Positions 8,694 to 17,368 of a DNA stretch of 64,000 nt are shown here, one piece after another. The notes under the pieces were generated by a model. That model did not search any database and was not told where the DNA came from. It worked only from the letters and a program-made list of their open reading frames with translations. This DNA comes from an uncultured Thiohalocapsa sp. (GTDB lineage: Bacteria > Pseudomonadota > Gammaproteobacteria > Chromatiales > Chromatiaceae). Numbering within the stretch: the stretch's first letter is position 1; each line of letters starts with the position of its first letter. The DNA lies in the NCBI RefSeq assembly GCF_913063425.1, contig NZ_CAJXYK010000015.1:42576-106575 (forward strand). The letters are read 5' to 3'. A program made the translations under genes and the position numbers.

Positions 8694-10076
8694 TCAGTCG
8701 CCCGCGTCGCGCTGGTCGACCGCGCAGAACATGTCGAGCAGCTGGTCGTTCTCGACGATCTTGTGGCCCAGGATGTAGCCCGCCGCGGACCACACCTGCC
8801 GCAGGTGCGCGCGGCGGCCGATGAGATTGCCTGCACGGCCGTCGTAGTACTCGGGGAAGTTGGCCTGCGGTAGGCCGTGGTCGGCGACATCCAGGGCCAG
8901 TTGCGCCAGGTCGCCGCGGCCGGTCTTCATGGCGGCGGCGACGAAGGCCCAGATGAGCACCGGCCAGTTGCCGCCGTTGTGGTAGGACCAGGGCACGTTC
9001 TTGGGGTCGCTGCCGGTCATGAAGATCCACTCCTTGCCGACGACTGCGGGGTAGACCAGCTTGGCGGGCATGTTGCCCACGAGGTCCTCCCAGCGGTCCT
9101 GGTACAGGCGCATGATGCCCTGCGCCTCGCGCTGGCTGGTGATGCCGAAGATGATGGCGAGCAGGTTGCCGAGGGCAAAGAAGCGGAAGTCCATGCGCCC
9201 GGGGCCGAGGTTGCCCACCAGATAGCCTGCGCGTGCCGGCAGCCAGTCCACCACCCATTCCGGGATGGACTCCGGATAGATGTTCAGCATGTTGACGCTG
9301 CCGGTGCCGAACTCTTCGGTGCGGTAGCGGTGGATCTCGTTGAGGCGCTCCATGTCCAGCCAGTAGAAGAGCTGGATGTAGTTGCGCAGCATGTTTTCGC
9401 GCTTCTCCGCCAGCACCAGCACGTCGTGGGACTCGGGCGTGTCCCGCAGCAGCTCGATGGCGCTCACCAGCATGCCGTAGAAGAGCGACTGGATTTCGAG
9501 CGGGTGGCCGTAGACACCCATGCGCCGGTCGATCATGAAGCTGCCGTCCGGCACCAGCAGGGTCGGGAAGACCTCGAAGCCCTCCCGCAGCGTGAGATCC
9601 AGGATACCGCGCAGCGCCCGCTGCACCTCCGGCTCCATGGCGAGCGTCTTGTCGCCGGTGGCGCGGCAGTAGATGTTGAGCAGGATGACCCACCACATCA
9701 TGGCGTCCACCGGTGCGACGCGGCCGATGGCATGGTCGCCGAAGTCGGCGCGCACGCGCTCCTGGCCTGCGTCGTCGATGCCGACGCGGAAGCTCGCGGG
9801 CAGCACTGCGGGCTCGATCTCGTGGCCGTGGATGCGCTGGTGCTGGCTGCGCAGGCGCAGCACGGTGCGCAGGAAGTTACGCACGATGTCGGCCTCGCCG
9901 TCGGCCAGGAACACGAGCGCCGACGGGATGAAGTCCCGCACGAAGCAGTCGTGATAATTCTCGGCCTCGGCACCCCCCGCGGCGATCGCGGCCACGGTGC
10001 CCACGGGCTCGCCGCCATAGGTCATCACCGAGCTGTGCAGCAGTTCGTAGGCGGATGCGATGGCGTCTTCGTTCAA
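8694..10076 (-). CDS. Glycoside hydrolase family 100 (alkaline/neutral invertase)
   Basis: 460 residues, start TTG at 10076 giving MNEDAIASAYELL. GH100 hallmarks are present: VGTVAA and NYHDCFVRDFIPSALVFL near the N-terminus with the conserved RDF, DFGDHAIGRVAPVDAMMWW in the middle, PDGSFMIDRRMGVYGHPLEIQ, NLLAIIFG, and near the end SYHNGGNWP and VWSAAGYILGHK. The family hydrolyses sucrose to glucose and fructose in the cytoplasm; there is no signal peptide. Best known from plants and cyanobacteria. No sucrose synthesis or transport genes are visible in the window. The small gap to 10161 suggests that the two leftward genes upstream may be cotranscribed with it. Confidence 0.9.
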   Translation of the reverse strand: MNEDAIASAYELLHSSVMTYGGEPVGTVAAIAAGGAEAENYHDCFVRDFIPSALVFLADGEADIVRNFLRTVLRLRSQHQRIHGHEIEPAVLPASFRVGIDDAGQERVRADFGDHAIGRVAPVDAMMWWVILLNIYCRATGDKTLAMEPEVQRALRGILDLTLREGFEVFPTLLVPDGSFMIDRRMGVYGHPLEIQSLFYGMLVSAIELLRDTPESHDVLVLAEKRENMLRNYIQLFYWLDMERLNEIHRYRTEEFGTGSVNMLNIYPESIPEWVVDWLPARAGYLVGNLGPGRMDFRFFALGNLLAIIFGITSQREAQGIMRLYQDRWEDLVGNMPAKLVYPAVVGKEWIFMTGSDPKNVPWSYHNGGNWPVLIWAFVAAAMKTGRGDLAQLALDVADHGLPQANFPEYYDGRAGNLIGRRAHLRQVWSAAGYILGHKIVENDQLLDMFCAVDQRDAGD

Positions 10077-10160
10077 GCGCGGGCTCCGGTCGGGGGCGGT
10101 GGCTGTGGGGTTTGGATGGAAGGCTGTCGGCGGGCGGCGCCGACCCGCGTGCGCGCCCGG

Positions 10161-10520
10161 TCAGCCGAGCGCTTCGCCGAGGAGGCGGTTGGTGAGCAGC
10201 AGCGCGGCGACGGTGAGTCCGAGGAAGGCAAGCGCCAGCAGGCTGTACCAGAGCCGGGCGACCCGGCGCTTGAGCCGGCTCAAGCCGGTGACATCGGCCG
10301 GCGGCGCCGGCGGCACCGTCTCGAAGGTGCTGATGAACACCACGGCGCACAAGCACCAGAGCAGCCCCAGGATGGCGGGCAGCAGCAGGGGATCGCTGGT
10401 CTGCGGGTCGCCGAACAGCACCAGGTAGGTCGCGAGCGCAAAGGCCAGGAGCCCGAGCGCAACGAGCAGCGGTCGCGCCGGCCGCAGCCAGCGGGCGAAG
10501 CCTTGCAGCCGATGAAGCAT
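10161..10520 (-). CDS. Small membrane protein, unknown function
   Basis: 119 residues from the ATG at 10520. Three hydrophobic segments are clear: PLLVALGLLAFALATYLVLF (about 17-36), LLPAILGLLWCLCAVVFIST (about 47-66) and SLLALAFLGLTVAALLLTNR near the C-terminus. A basic stretch SRLKRRVARLW sits before the last helix. No family recognised. It lies between the lipoprotein gene at 10534 and the GH100 gene, all on the same strand. Confidence 0.6.
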   Translation of the reverse strand: MLHRLQGFARWLRPARPLLVALGLLAFALATYLVLFGDPQTSDPLLLPAILGLLWCLCAVVFISTFETVPPAPPADVTGLSRLKRRVARLWYSLLALAFLGLTVAALLLTNRLLGEALG

Positions 10521-10533
10521 TGGCGATCCGGCT

Positions 10534-10869
10534 CTAACGCGGCCCGGCCAGGGGTTGGAAGCCCAGGGAGCGGGCCGCGTCGAGCCCGGCCGCGTCGATG
10601 CTGAAGACGTTGATCCGCCCCGTCGGGGCGCCGCAGACCTGCACATGCAGCATGCCGTCGGACGCCGAGCGGGCGGCGTGGACGCGGATGCCGGCGGCCT
10701 CCAGATCGTTGCGCATGGCGGCAGGCGATATGCCGCTGTCCGGCTCGCACTGGCGGCTGCCGTCGGCCTTGAAGACCTCGACGCGTTGGGCCGTCCCGGC
10801 GCTGCCGGCGGCGCTGCAGGCTGCCAGGGCCAAGCCCAGGACCAGCCCGGGCGGTGGGCGTTTGTGCAT
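10534..10869 (-). CDS. Small putative lipoprotein, unknown function
   Basis: 111 residues from the ATG at 10869. The N-terminus MHKRPPPGLVLGLALAACSA has a basic head, a hydrophobic core and a lipobox-like LAAC, so it is probably lipidated at Cys18. The mature part contains two Cys (SRQCEPDSG and VQVCGAP) that could pair, and the block RNDLEAAGIRVHAARSASDG. No family recognised. Only 13 bp separate it from the membrane protein at 10161-10520, which suggests an operon. Confidence 0.6.
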   Translation of the reverse strand: MHKRPPPGLVLGLALAACSAAGSAGTAQRVEVFKADGSRQCEPDSGISPAAMRNDLEAAGIRVHAARSASDGMLHVQVCGAPTGRINVFSIDAAGLDAARSLGFQPLAGPR

Positions 10870-11041
10870 CGTCGTCTCTTGCTGCGGTGGCGGACACCAA
10901 CACCAGAGTCTAACGGACCAGCCCGCAGCCCGTCGCCCGGCTTGGTGCTGGGCTGCTCTGGCCTCGAAGTCGAGCGCTTGCAAAGGCGGCGGCGCAGCCA
11001 GATATCGCCGCCAACGCCGACTCCACAGCTTCCCGCCTGCC

Positions 11042-11806
11042 ATGACCGCCGCCCACCTCAGCGCCTCGGACATCGACCCCAGCGAAGTCGAGTACTTCGA
11101 GAAGCTCGCCCATCGCTGGTGGGACGACCAGGGTCCGTTCTGGCCATTGCACAAGTTGAACGCCTTTCGGCTCGACTATGTGCGCGACCGGCTCTGCGCC
11201 GCCTTCGGCCGCGACCCCGGCGCCGCGCGCCCGCTGGAGGGGCTTGAGATCCTGGACATCGGCTGCGGCGGCGGCATCCTGAGCGAATCGGTGCACGCCC
11301 TCGGCGCGCGGGTCACGGGCACCGAGATCACGGAAAAGAACATCCGCGTCGCCGAAATTCATGCCGGCTGGTCCGGGGCGGACATCGACTACAAGCTCGT
11401 CACCGCCGACGACCTCGCCGCCACCGGCGCGACATTCGATGCCGTGCTCAACATGGAAGTGGTGGAGCACGTGGAGAACCTGCCGGACTTCCTGGCCAGC
11501 TGCGGGCAACTGGTGCGTCCAGGCGGCGTCATGGTGGTGGCCACCATCAACCGCACGCCGGTGGCCTGGCTCAGCGCCATCATCGGCGCCGAATACGTCC
11601 TCGGCTGGCTGCCCAAGGGCACGCACCACTATCGCAAGCTGGTGAAGCCGCAGGAGCTGCGGGCAGGGCTCGGTGAGGACTTCGCCGTCATCGACGAAAC
11701 CGGCGTCCGGGTGAATCCCTTCAACCGCCATTTCTCTTTAAGCGGCTACAAGGGCATCAACTACATGATGGTCTTCCGGCGCGCCGACGCCGCCGGGGGC
11801 GCCTGA
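11042..11806 (+). CDS. ubiG: Ubiquinone biosynthesis O-methyltransferase UbiG
   Basis: 254 residues from the ATG at 11042. UbiG carries out both O-methylations of ubiquinone synthesis with SAM. Diagnostic segments: EVEYFEKLAHRWWDDQGPFW near residue 14, the SAM motif LDIGCGGGILSESVHALGA (about 75-93), LNMEVVEHVENLPDFL, WLPKGTHHYRKLVKP, and the C-terminal YKGINYMMVFRR. Length matches the family. In Pseudomonas ubiG sits beside mtaD and mtnA; here the same genes are present but separated by an NAD(P)-binding protein and a Uma2 gene. The next gene starts 3 bp downstream. Confidence 0.95.
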   Translation: MTAAHLSASDIDPSEVEYFEKLAHRWWDDQGPFWPLHKLNAFRLDYVRDRLCAAFGRDPGAARPLEGLEILDIGCGGGILSESVHALGARVTGTEITEKNIRVAEIHAGWSGADIDYKLVTADDLAATGATFDAVLNMEVVEHVENLPDFLASCGQLVRPGGVMVVATINRTPVAWLSAIIGAEYVLGWLPKGTHHYRKLVKPQELRAGLGEDFAVIDETGVRVNPFNRHFSLSGYKGINYMMVFRRADAAGGA

Positions 11807-11809
11807 GCC

Positions 11810-12421
11810 ATGCGTATCGCACTCTTCGGCGCCACCGGCGGCACCGGCACGCAGGTGCTGGAACAGGCGCTCGCAGCAGGTCACAGTGTCCAGGCCCTCG
11901 CCCGCGATCCCGGCAAGCTTGCACCCCACGAGGGACTCAACGTGATCCAGGGCGACGTGCTCGACCAGGCCGCGACAGACGCCTGCGTGCAGGGCGCGGA
12001 CGCCGTCATCTGCGTGCTGGGCACCAAGCCCGGCAACGAGCCCGTGGAAGCCGCCGGCACGGAGCGCATCCTCGCCGCCATGGACAAGCAGGGTGTGCGG
12101 CGCCTCATCGCCGTCAGCTCCATGGGCGTGGGCGACAGCATCGACCAGATCAACCTCGCCTTCCGCGTCATCATGAATCTGACGCTCAAGCGCATCATGC
12201 AGGCCAAGGAAGCGCAGGAGCGGCTCATCATGGCAAGCGCCACGGATTGGACCATCGTTCGCCCCGGCGGGCTCACCGATGGGCCACTCACCGGTGCGTA
12301 TGCCGCCGGCACCGACAAGTCCATCAAGGCCAAGCGTGTGTCGCGGGCGGACGTCGCGGACTTCGTGGTCAAGCAGCTCACCGATGATCGCTACATCCGA
12401 CAAGCGCCGGCGGTGAGCTGA
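11810..12421 (+). CDS. NAD(P)-binding SDR-type oxidoreductase
   Basis: 203 residues from the ATG at 11810, only 3 bp after ubiG, so probably cotranscribed. The N-terminus MRIALFGATGGTGTQVLEQA holds the GxTGGTG dinucleotide-binding loop of the NmrA/NAD(P)H-binding (PF13460-like) group, followed by VIQGDVLDQ, VICVLGTKPG, LIAVSSMGVGDS and TIVRPGGLTDG. Relatives include flavin/biliverdin-reductase-like proteins and redox sensors. Substrate unknown. Confidence 0.85.
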   Translation: MRIALFGATGGTGTQVLEQALAAGHSVQALARDPGKLAPHEGLNVIQGDVLDQAATDACVQGADAVICVLGTKPGNEPVEAAGTERILAAMDKQGVRRLIAVSSMGVGDSIDQINLAFRVIMNLTLKRIMQAKEAQERLIMASATDWTIVRPGGLTDGPLTGAYAAGTDKSIKAKRVSRADVADFVVKQLTDDRYIRQAPAVS

Positions 12422-12518
12422 GCGCTCGCAGCGCCGGGCTTTCGGTCAACGGCTTGACCGCACCCATTCCCTCTGCTGGAATTTTGAGAATCGCTGATGG
12501 CCCGCATGTGACACCGTC

Positions 12519-13415
12519 ATGAACCACCCCGCAGCTGCACTCCCGCGGTTGCCCACCGAGGACGATCTCCCCAGCGACGACGGAGAGCCGATGGAGACCT
12601 GGCGCCATCGTCTGCAAATGGACCTGCTCATCGACGCGCTGCTGCCCTGGGCCGAGGCGCGCGGTGATTGCTTCGTCGGCGGCAACATGTTCCTGTACTT
12701 CAGTGAGGAGCAGCTGCGCGGCAAGGACTTTCGCGGCCCGGACGTCTTCGTCGTCCTCGGTGTCTCGCCCCATGAGCGCAAGAGCTGGGTGGTCTGGCAG
12801 GAGGGCAAGGGACCTGACCTGGTCATTGAGCTGGTCTCCGAGACGAGCCGTCAGGTGGACAAGGTGGAGAAGAAGCAGATCTACCAGGACCGGCTGCGGG
12901 TCGCCGAGTATTTCTGGTTCGATCCCTGGGCACCGGAGGACTTCGCCGGCTTCTCCCTGGTGGACGGCCGCTACCGGCCCCTGACGCCCACCGCCCCGGG
13001 GCAGATCCCGAGCCCCCTGCTGGCCCTGCGCCTCGGCTGGTGGGACGGCAGCTTTCGCACTGTCGAGACCCGCTGGCTGCGCTGGTGGGACGCCGACGGC
13101 AATCTGTTGCTGACGCATACCGAGATCGCCCAAGCCGAGGCGGCGGCTGAGAAGGCGCATGCCGAGGCCGCCCAAGCCGAGGCCGAAGCCGCGCAAGCCG
13201 AGGCAGAAGCCGCGCAAGCCGAGGCCGAAGCCGCCCAAGCCGAGGCCGAAGCCGCCCAAGCCGGGGCGGAAGCCGCGCAAGCCGAGGCAAAAGCAGCGCA
13301 GGCCGAGGCCGACGCAGCCCAGCGCCAACTCGCCGAAGAGACCCGCCGCGCCGAAACCGCCGAGGCAGAGCTGCGCAGGTTGCGGGCGCTGATCGGCAAA
13401 GAAGGCGACGCCTGA
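12519..13415 (+). CDS. Uma2 family (DUF820) nuclease-fold protein with heptad-repeat tail
   Basis: 298 residues from the ATG at 12519. Residues 1 to about 195 form a Uma2/DUF820 domain of the PD-(D/E)xK nuclease fold: FVGGNMFLYFSEEQLRGKDF, GPDVFVVLGV (catalytic Asp), DLVIELVSETS (Glu) and a VEKKQIY Lys segment. After GNLLLTHTEIAQAEAAAEK the chain becomes an Ala/Glu/Gln heptad repeat (about residues 206-270) that should form a long coiled coil, then ends RRAETAEAELRRLRALIG. Uma2 proteins are abundant in cyanobacteria and purple sulfur bacteria; their biological role is unknown. The coiled coil suggests oligomerisation. Confidence 0.85.
   Translation: MNHPAAALPRLPTEDDLPSDDGEPMETWRHRLQMDLLIDALLPWAEARGDCFVGGNMFLYFSEEQLRGKDFRGPDVFVVLGVSPHERKSWVVWQEGKGPDLVIELVSETSRQVDKVEKKQIYQDRLRVAEYFWFDPWAPEDFAGFSLVDGRYRPLTPTAPGQIPSPLLALRLGWWDGSFRTVETRWLRWWDADGNLLLTHTEIAQAEAAAEKAHAEAAQAEAEAAQAEAEAAQAEAEAAQAEAEAAQAGAEAAQAEAKAAQAEADAAQRQLAEETRRAETAEAELRRLRALIGKEGDA
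13137..13315 (+). repeat. In-gene tandem repeat coding EAAQAEA heptads
   Basis: A 21-bp unit of the type GCCGAGGCNGAAGCCGCNCAA is repeated about eight times within the 3' third of the Uma2 gene. Each unit encodes the heptad EAxAAQA. Because the unit is a multiple of three, copy number can change without frameshift. Confidence 0.85.
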
Positions 13416-13573
13416 GCCGGTTGTCGCCTCGGTGCGGGGCCGCGCTCTGCCGATCGTCTCTTCGCACTGCCGTGCGGCGGCCATCAGCGCAGCCATATGT
13501 AACGGCGGCTCGCGTCGGGTTAAGCCTGGAGACGAGGTCCCGCCATACGGTGGAGGGGTTGAGCCGCCGATGG

Positions 13574-14929
13574 TCAACCGGATTCCGGGGGGCGTGTGCT
13601 GACCCGCCCACGCGACTCGTCTCCGCCGATTCGCGCGCCCCACGCCTTGGCGGCGGCGATGATCGCCGGCGGGTCCAGCGTCAGCGGCGCACCGTCGCGC
13701 AGCACCTGCCGGCCGCGGATCCAGACGTGGCGCACCTGGTGGCTGCTGGCGGCGTAGACGAGCTGGGAGCAGGGGTGATAGACCGGCTGGGTGTGCGGGT
13801 CGCCCAGGTCCACGGCGACGACGTCCGCCGCTTTGCCCACCTCAAGCGAGCCGATCTCCCCATCCAGCCCCAGCGCCTTGGCGCCGTTCCAGGTGGCCAT
13901 GCGCAGGGCCTGTGCTGCCGGCAAGACACTGGCCGCACCGGCCACGCCTTTGGCCAGCAGGGCGGCGGTGCGCATTTCGCCGAGCATGTTCAGGTCATTG
14001 TTGCTGGCGGCGCCATCGGTGCCGAGTGCCACGTTGACACCCGCCGCGAGCAGGTCGTGCACCGGGCAGAAGCCGCTCGCAAGCTTGAGGTTGGACTCCG
14101 GGCAGTGCACCACCTGGGTGTCTGTCTCGGCCAGGCGTGCGATCTCCTCATCCTCCAGCTGCGTCATGTGCACCGCGATCAGTTGCGGGCCCAGCAGTCC
14201 GAGCCGGTCGAGCCGGGCGATGGGCCGCTCGCCGTGGGCGCGCAGCACCTGCTGCACCTCGTCGCGGGTCTCGTGCAGATGGATGTGCACGGGCACCTCC
14301 AGCTCGTCCGCCAGGGTGCGCACGCGCGTGAGCGGTGCCTCCGACACGGCATAGGTGCTGTGCGGGGCGAAGGCCGGGCGCACCAGCGGGTGGTCGCGCC
14401 AGCGGTCGTAGAGCTCCAGGCCCCGGCGCAGGTAGTCGTCGGCGTTGTCGGCGTAGCGGGTCGGAAAGTCCACGACGATCATGCCGGCCAGCACGCGCAT
14501 GCCGGCCTCCGCGCAGACCCGCGCCGTGACCTCCGCGTGGAAATACATGTCGTTGAAGCAGGTGATGCCGCCGCGCAGCATCTCCAGCAGTGCGAGCCGT
14601 GTGCCGTCGGCGACGAATTCCGCATCCACCCAGCGCCCCTCGGCGGGCCAGATGTGCTCGTGCAGCCAGGTCATCAGCGGCAGGTCGTCCGCCAGCCCGC
14701 GCAGCAGGCTCATGGGCGAGTGGGTGTGGGCGTTGATGAGTCCGGGCATCAGGGCGTGGCCCGCCAGGTCCAGGGTTCTGGCGGCCTCGATCTGGGCCTC
14801 GGCCTCGGCCCGCGGCAGCAGGGCGGCAATGCGCCCGTCGGCGATGCCGAGGCTGTGCTTTTCCAGGGTGGCATCGCTTGCGTCCACGGGCAGGACCCAG
14901 TCGGCGTGGATCAGGAGCTCTGTCTGCAT
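13574..14929 (-). CDS. mtaD: 5-methylthioadenosine/S-adenosylhomocysteine deaminase
   Basis: 451 residues from the ATG at 14929 (MQTELLIHAD...). It belongs to the amidohydrolase superfamily: metal ligands HTHSPMSLLRG (about 72-82), ITCFNDMYFHAE, HIHLHETRDEV (about 208-218), IAVHMTQL and GTDGAASNNDLN (about 305-316). It deaminates methylthioadenosine to methylthioinosine in the route that ends at methylthioribose-1-phosphate. mtnA, the next enzyme group in that salvage path, lies head to head 411 bp away. The order ubiG-mtaD-mtnA is conserved in Pseudomonas, which supports this assignment over other deaminases. Confidence 0.93.
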   Translation of the reverse strand: MQTELLIHADWVLPVDASDATLEKHSLGIADGRIAALLPRAEAEAQIEAARTLDLAGHALMPGLINAHTHSPMSLLRGLADDLPLMTWLHEHIWPAEGRWVDAEFVADGTRLALLEMLRGGITCFNDMYFHAEVTARVCAEAGMRVLAGMIVVDFPTRYADNADDYLRRGLELYDRWRDHPLVRPAFAPHSTYAVSEAPLTRVRTLADELEVPVHIHLHETRDEVQQVLRAHGERPIARLDRLGLLGPQLIAVHMTQLEDEEIARLAETDTQVVHCPESNLKLASGFCPVHDLLAAGVNVALGTDGAASNNDLNMLGEMRTAALLAKGVAGAASVLPAAQALRMATWNGAKALGLDGEIGSLEVGKAADVVAVDLGDPHTQPVYHPCSQLVYAASSHQVRHVWIRGRQVLRDGAPLTLDPPAIIAAAKAWGARIGGDESRGRVSTRPPESG

Positions 14930-15340
14930 ATGGTTGCTCTGCGTCGGTGTAGCTGGTGTGGCCTGGGCCGCGGATGCGACTGCCCCGGGTGCCGGCATCG
15001 GGGTCAGCAGCAGGGCCGTTCTAGCGCAACGCGGCGGACGACGCAAAGCCGGCTGCGCCATGCCCATAGCCCGGCCATGTCGCTGGCGCCGGCCGCCCGG
15101 GTACGCCGGATTCATCCGGCCCCTGGGGAGAGGCGACTTCAGTCGCCCGGGGCAGAGGTTGCCGGGGCGGGCGGACGTTCGGCTGCTCCGGCGGATGACT
15201 GAAGCCGGCGCAGCCGATGGCCGACTGAAGTCCGCGTACCTGGGGAGACTGCTTCCGCTCGGCGTCCGCCCCTTGAGCTGGGGCGGCCGCCGGTCAAGAA
15301 TGCGCCCCAGACTTCGACTCTGTGCCGCCGCTGCTGCCCA
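14930..15340. other. Divergent mtaD-mtnA intergenic region with palindromic repeats
   Basis: 411 bp. It contains the palindrome GGCGACTTCAGTCGCC (15132-15147), followed by related GACTGAAG units at about 15197 and 15222. The same type of palindrome recurs at 35624-35643, so this is a short dispersed intergenic repeat family. No gene seen. The divergent promoters must lie here, but none stands out. Confidence 0.5.
15132..15147. repeat. REP-like palindrome around ACTTCAGT
   Basis: GGCGAC-TTCA-GTCGCC is a perfect 6-bp-arm inverted repeat with a 4-nt loop. Degenerate relatives lie 40-90 bp downstream, and a sister copy lies near 35.6 kb. Confidence 0.5.
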
Positions 15341-16402
15341 ATGAACATCCCTGACCCCCTCGCCATCCACCCCGACAACGCCATCGTCTGGCACGACGAC
15401 AGGCTCTATCTGCTCGATCAGCGCATCCTGCCCGGGGAGACGCGGTTTCTGGCCTGCGCCTCCGCGGCCGAAACGGCTGCGGCGATCAAAGACATGGTGG
15501 TGCGCGGGGCGCCCGCCATCGGGATCACGGCCGCCTATGGCGTGGTGCTCGCGGCGCGGGACAGGTTCCGGGGAGACCCGGCCGGCTGGCGCGACGGCGT
15601 GGGCGCGGACATCGAGCTGCTGGCGGCGAGCCGGCCCACGGCGGTGAACCTGTTCTGGGCGCTGGAGCGCATGCGCCGGCTCATCAATGCGCTGGAGGCC
15701 GCCGACCCGGTGCCCGCCCTGCTCACCGAGGCGCGCAGGATTCACGAGGAAGACGCCGCCGCCAACCGCGCCATGGGCGACTTCGGCGCCGAGCTGATCC
15801 ACGGGCCGACGGACATCATCACCCACTGCAACGCCGGGGCGCTCGCCACCGGTGGCTATGGCACGGCGCTCGGCGTGGTGCGCAGCGCCCACGCTGCGGG
15901 CAAGGTGCGGATGGTCTATGCGGATGAGACCCGGCCCTGGCTCCAGGGCTCGCGCCTGACGGCCTGGGAGCTGGCGCAGTCCGGCATCCCGGTCACCGTG
16001 CAATCGGACAACGTCGCCGCGAGCATGATGGCCCGGGGCGAGGTGGGCTGGGTCGTCGTCGGCTCGGACCGCATCGCCGCCAACGGCGACGTCTGCAACA
16101 AGATCGGCACCTATGCCCTGGCAGTGCTGGCGCGCCATCACGGGGTCGGCTTCATGGTGGCGGCGCCCACGTCCACCATCGACATGCAGGTCGAGAGCGG
16201 CGCCGACATCCCCATCGAGGAGCGCGATCCGCAGGAGGTGCTCGCCTGCGGCGGCAAGCGCATCGGCCCGGAGGGCGTGGGCGCCCACAATCCCGTGTTC
16301 GATGTGACGCCGGCGGCGCTGGTGGACTGCATCGTCACCGAGCGCGGGGTCGTCCGGCAGCCGGATGTGGACAAGATCCGGGCGCTGATGGCCGCCGTCT
16401 GA
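15341..16402 (+). CDS. mtnA: Methylthioribose-1-phosphate isomerase
   Basis: 353 residues from the ATG at 15341. It converts methylthioribose-1-phosphate to methylthioribulose-1-phosphate in methionine salvage. Family motifs: [16 protein letters not shown] near residue 50, [18 protein letters not shown] (active-site Cys, about 165-182), [28 protein letters not shown] with the catalytic Asp near 240, [20 protein letters not shown], and the C-terminal HNPVFDVTP. Full length for the family. In Pseudomonas mtnA is directly followed by gyrA; here 9.3 kb of other genes separate them. Confidence 0.95.
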   Translation: MNIPDPLAIHPDNAIVWHDDRLYLLDQRILPGETRFLACASAAETAAAIKDMVVRGAPAIGITAAYGVVLAARDRFRGDPAGWRDGVGADIELLAASRPTAVNLFWALERMRRLINALEAADPVPALLTEARRIHEEDAAANRAMGDFGAELIHGPTDIITHCNAGALATGGYGTALGVVRSAHAAGKVRMVYADETRPWLQGSRLTAWELAQSGIPVTVQSDNVAASMMARGEVGWVVVGSDRIAANGDVCNKIGTYALAVLARHHGVGFMVAAPTSTIDMQVESGADIPIEERDPQEVLACGGKRIGPEGVGAHNPVFDVTPAALVDCIVTERGVVRQPDVDKIRALMAAV

Positions 16403-16549
16403 CTATCCGCCGCCGGCAGATGCCTTGGAGGAGCCAGCGGCGCTCCAACATTGGGTGGACGGGGCGCTCACCGCCGCACGGCGGGCAAGTGCGCAAAGAC
16501 ATCAGTGACCACACCTGGCTCACAGTCACCCTATACGGGTCAAGCAAGC

Positions 16550-17122
16550 ATGCGACACCGCACCTTCCATCCTTGTTCTCGTCATGTGTCACGGCGTCTG
16601 GCCGTGCTCGCGTTGCCGCTGATCCTCGCCGGCGGCCTGACCGCCGCGCATGACCATGAGGAGGCGCCGGCGACCGGGGAATACGCGCAAGCTGCCGGTG
16701 GCGAGCAGGGCATCGTGGTGGTCTCTGCGCCGGAGGAGATCGTGTCCAGGCAGCGGCTGCCGCAGTTCGTCGGCATCTCCGGGGCCACCGCCGGCGCCAC
16801 CGGGCTTTCCATGAACCTCGTGGTGATTCCGCCCGGTGCGGCCGCGGAGCCGCACACTCACTCCGGTTATGAGAGCGTTGTCTACCTGTTGGAGGGCCGT
16901 GTCGAGACACGCTATGGACCCGGCCTCAAGCAGTCCGTGATCAACGAGGCCGGCGACTTTCTGTTCATCCCGCCCAATGTTCCGCACCAGCCCGTCAACC
17001 TGAGCGATACGGAGCCCGCCCGGGCCATTGTCTCCCGCAACGACCCCAACGAGCAGGAGCACGTCATTCCTTACGATCCGGCCGCGGACGCCGCCGCCCA
17101 GGCAGGCTCGCCAACGCCCTGA
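16550..17122 (+). CDS. Exported cupin-domain protein
   Basis: 190 residues from the ATG at 16550. The N-terminus carries an unusually long basic head followed by the hydrophobic LAVLALPLILAGGLTAAHDH, a signal peptide. The body is a single cupin: motif 1 GAAAEPHTHSGYESVVYLLEGR supplies HxH...E, motif 2 is DFLFIPPNVPHQPVNLS. Metal binding is likely. An upstream in-frame start at 16451 would bury the signal sequence, so it is not used. Function unknown; no partner genes are evident. Confidence 0.75.
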   Translation: MRHRTFHPCSRHVSRRLAVLALPLILAGGLTAAHDHEEAPATGEYAQAAGGEQGIVVVSAPEEIVSRQRLPQFVGISGATAGATGLSMNLVVIPPGAAAEPHTHSGYESVVYLLEGRVETRYGPGLKQSVINEAGDFLFIPPNVPHQPVNLSDTEPARAIVSRNDPNEQEHVIPYDPAADAAAQAGSPTP

Positions 17123-17368
17123 CGGCACATCGGCGGCGCCTTTCCTCCCGCGGGCAGGGGTGCGGCCCCACGGTGCCGCCCGAAGGCGAGACCCGCGTTT
17201 CCCGCACCCCTCTGCACGGCCTTCCCTCCAACGGCGGAGCCGCTGCCATCCGGCAACCTAAGCGCGCGTGCACCGGGGCGGCTCCAAGGGCCGGAGGTGC
17301 GTACCTACGGTGGCGGCGAGCCGGAATCTTCACGCCGCCATCCACTCATTGGCGGCCGGTCTCGACAC

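Noticed and set aside
13574..16288. A single 904-residue protein covering mtaD and its upstream region
   Set aside because: The part upstream of 14929 is antisense to mtnA and unlike any amidohydrolase. The real start is the ATG at 14929.
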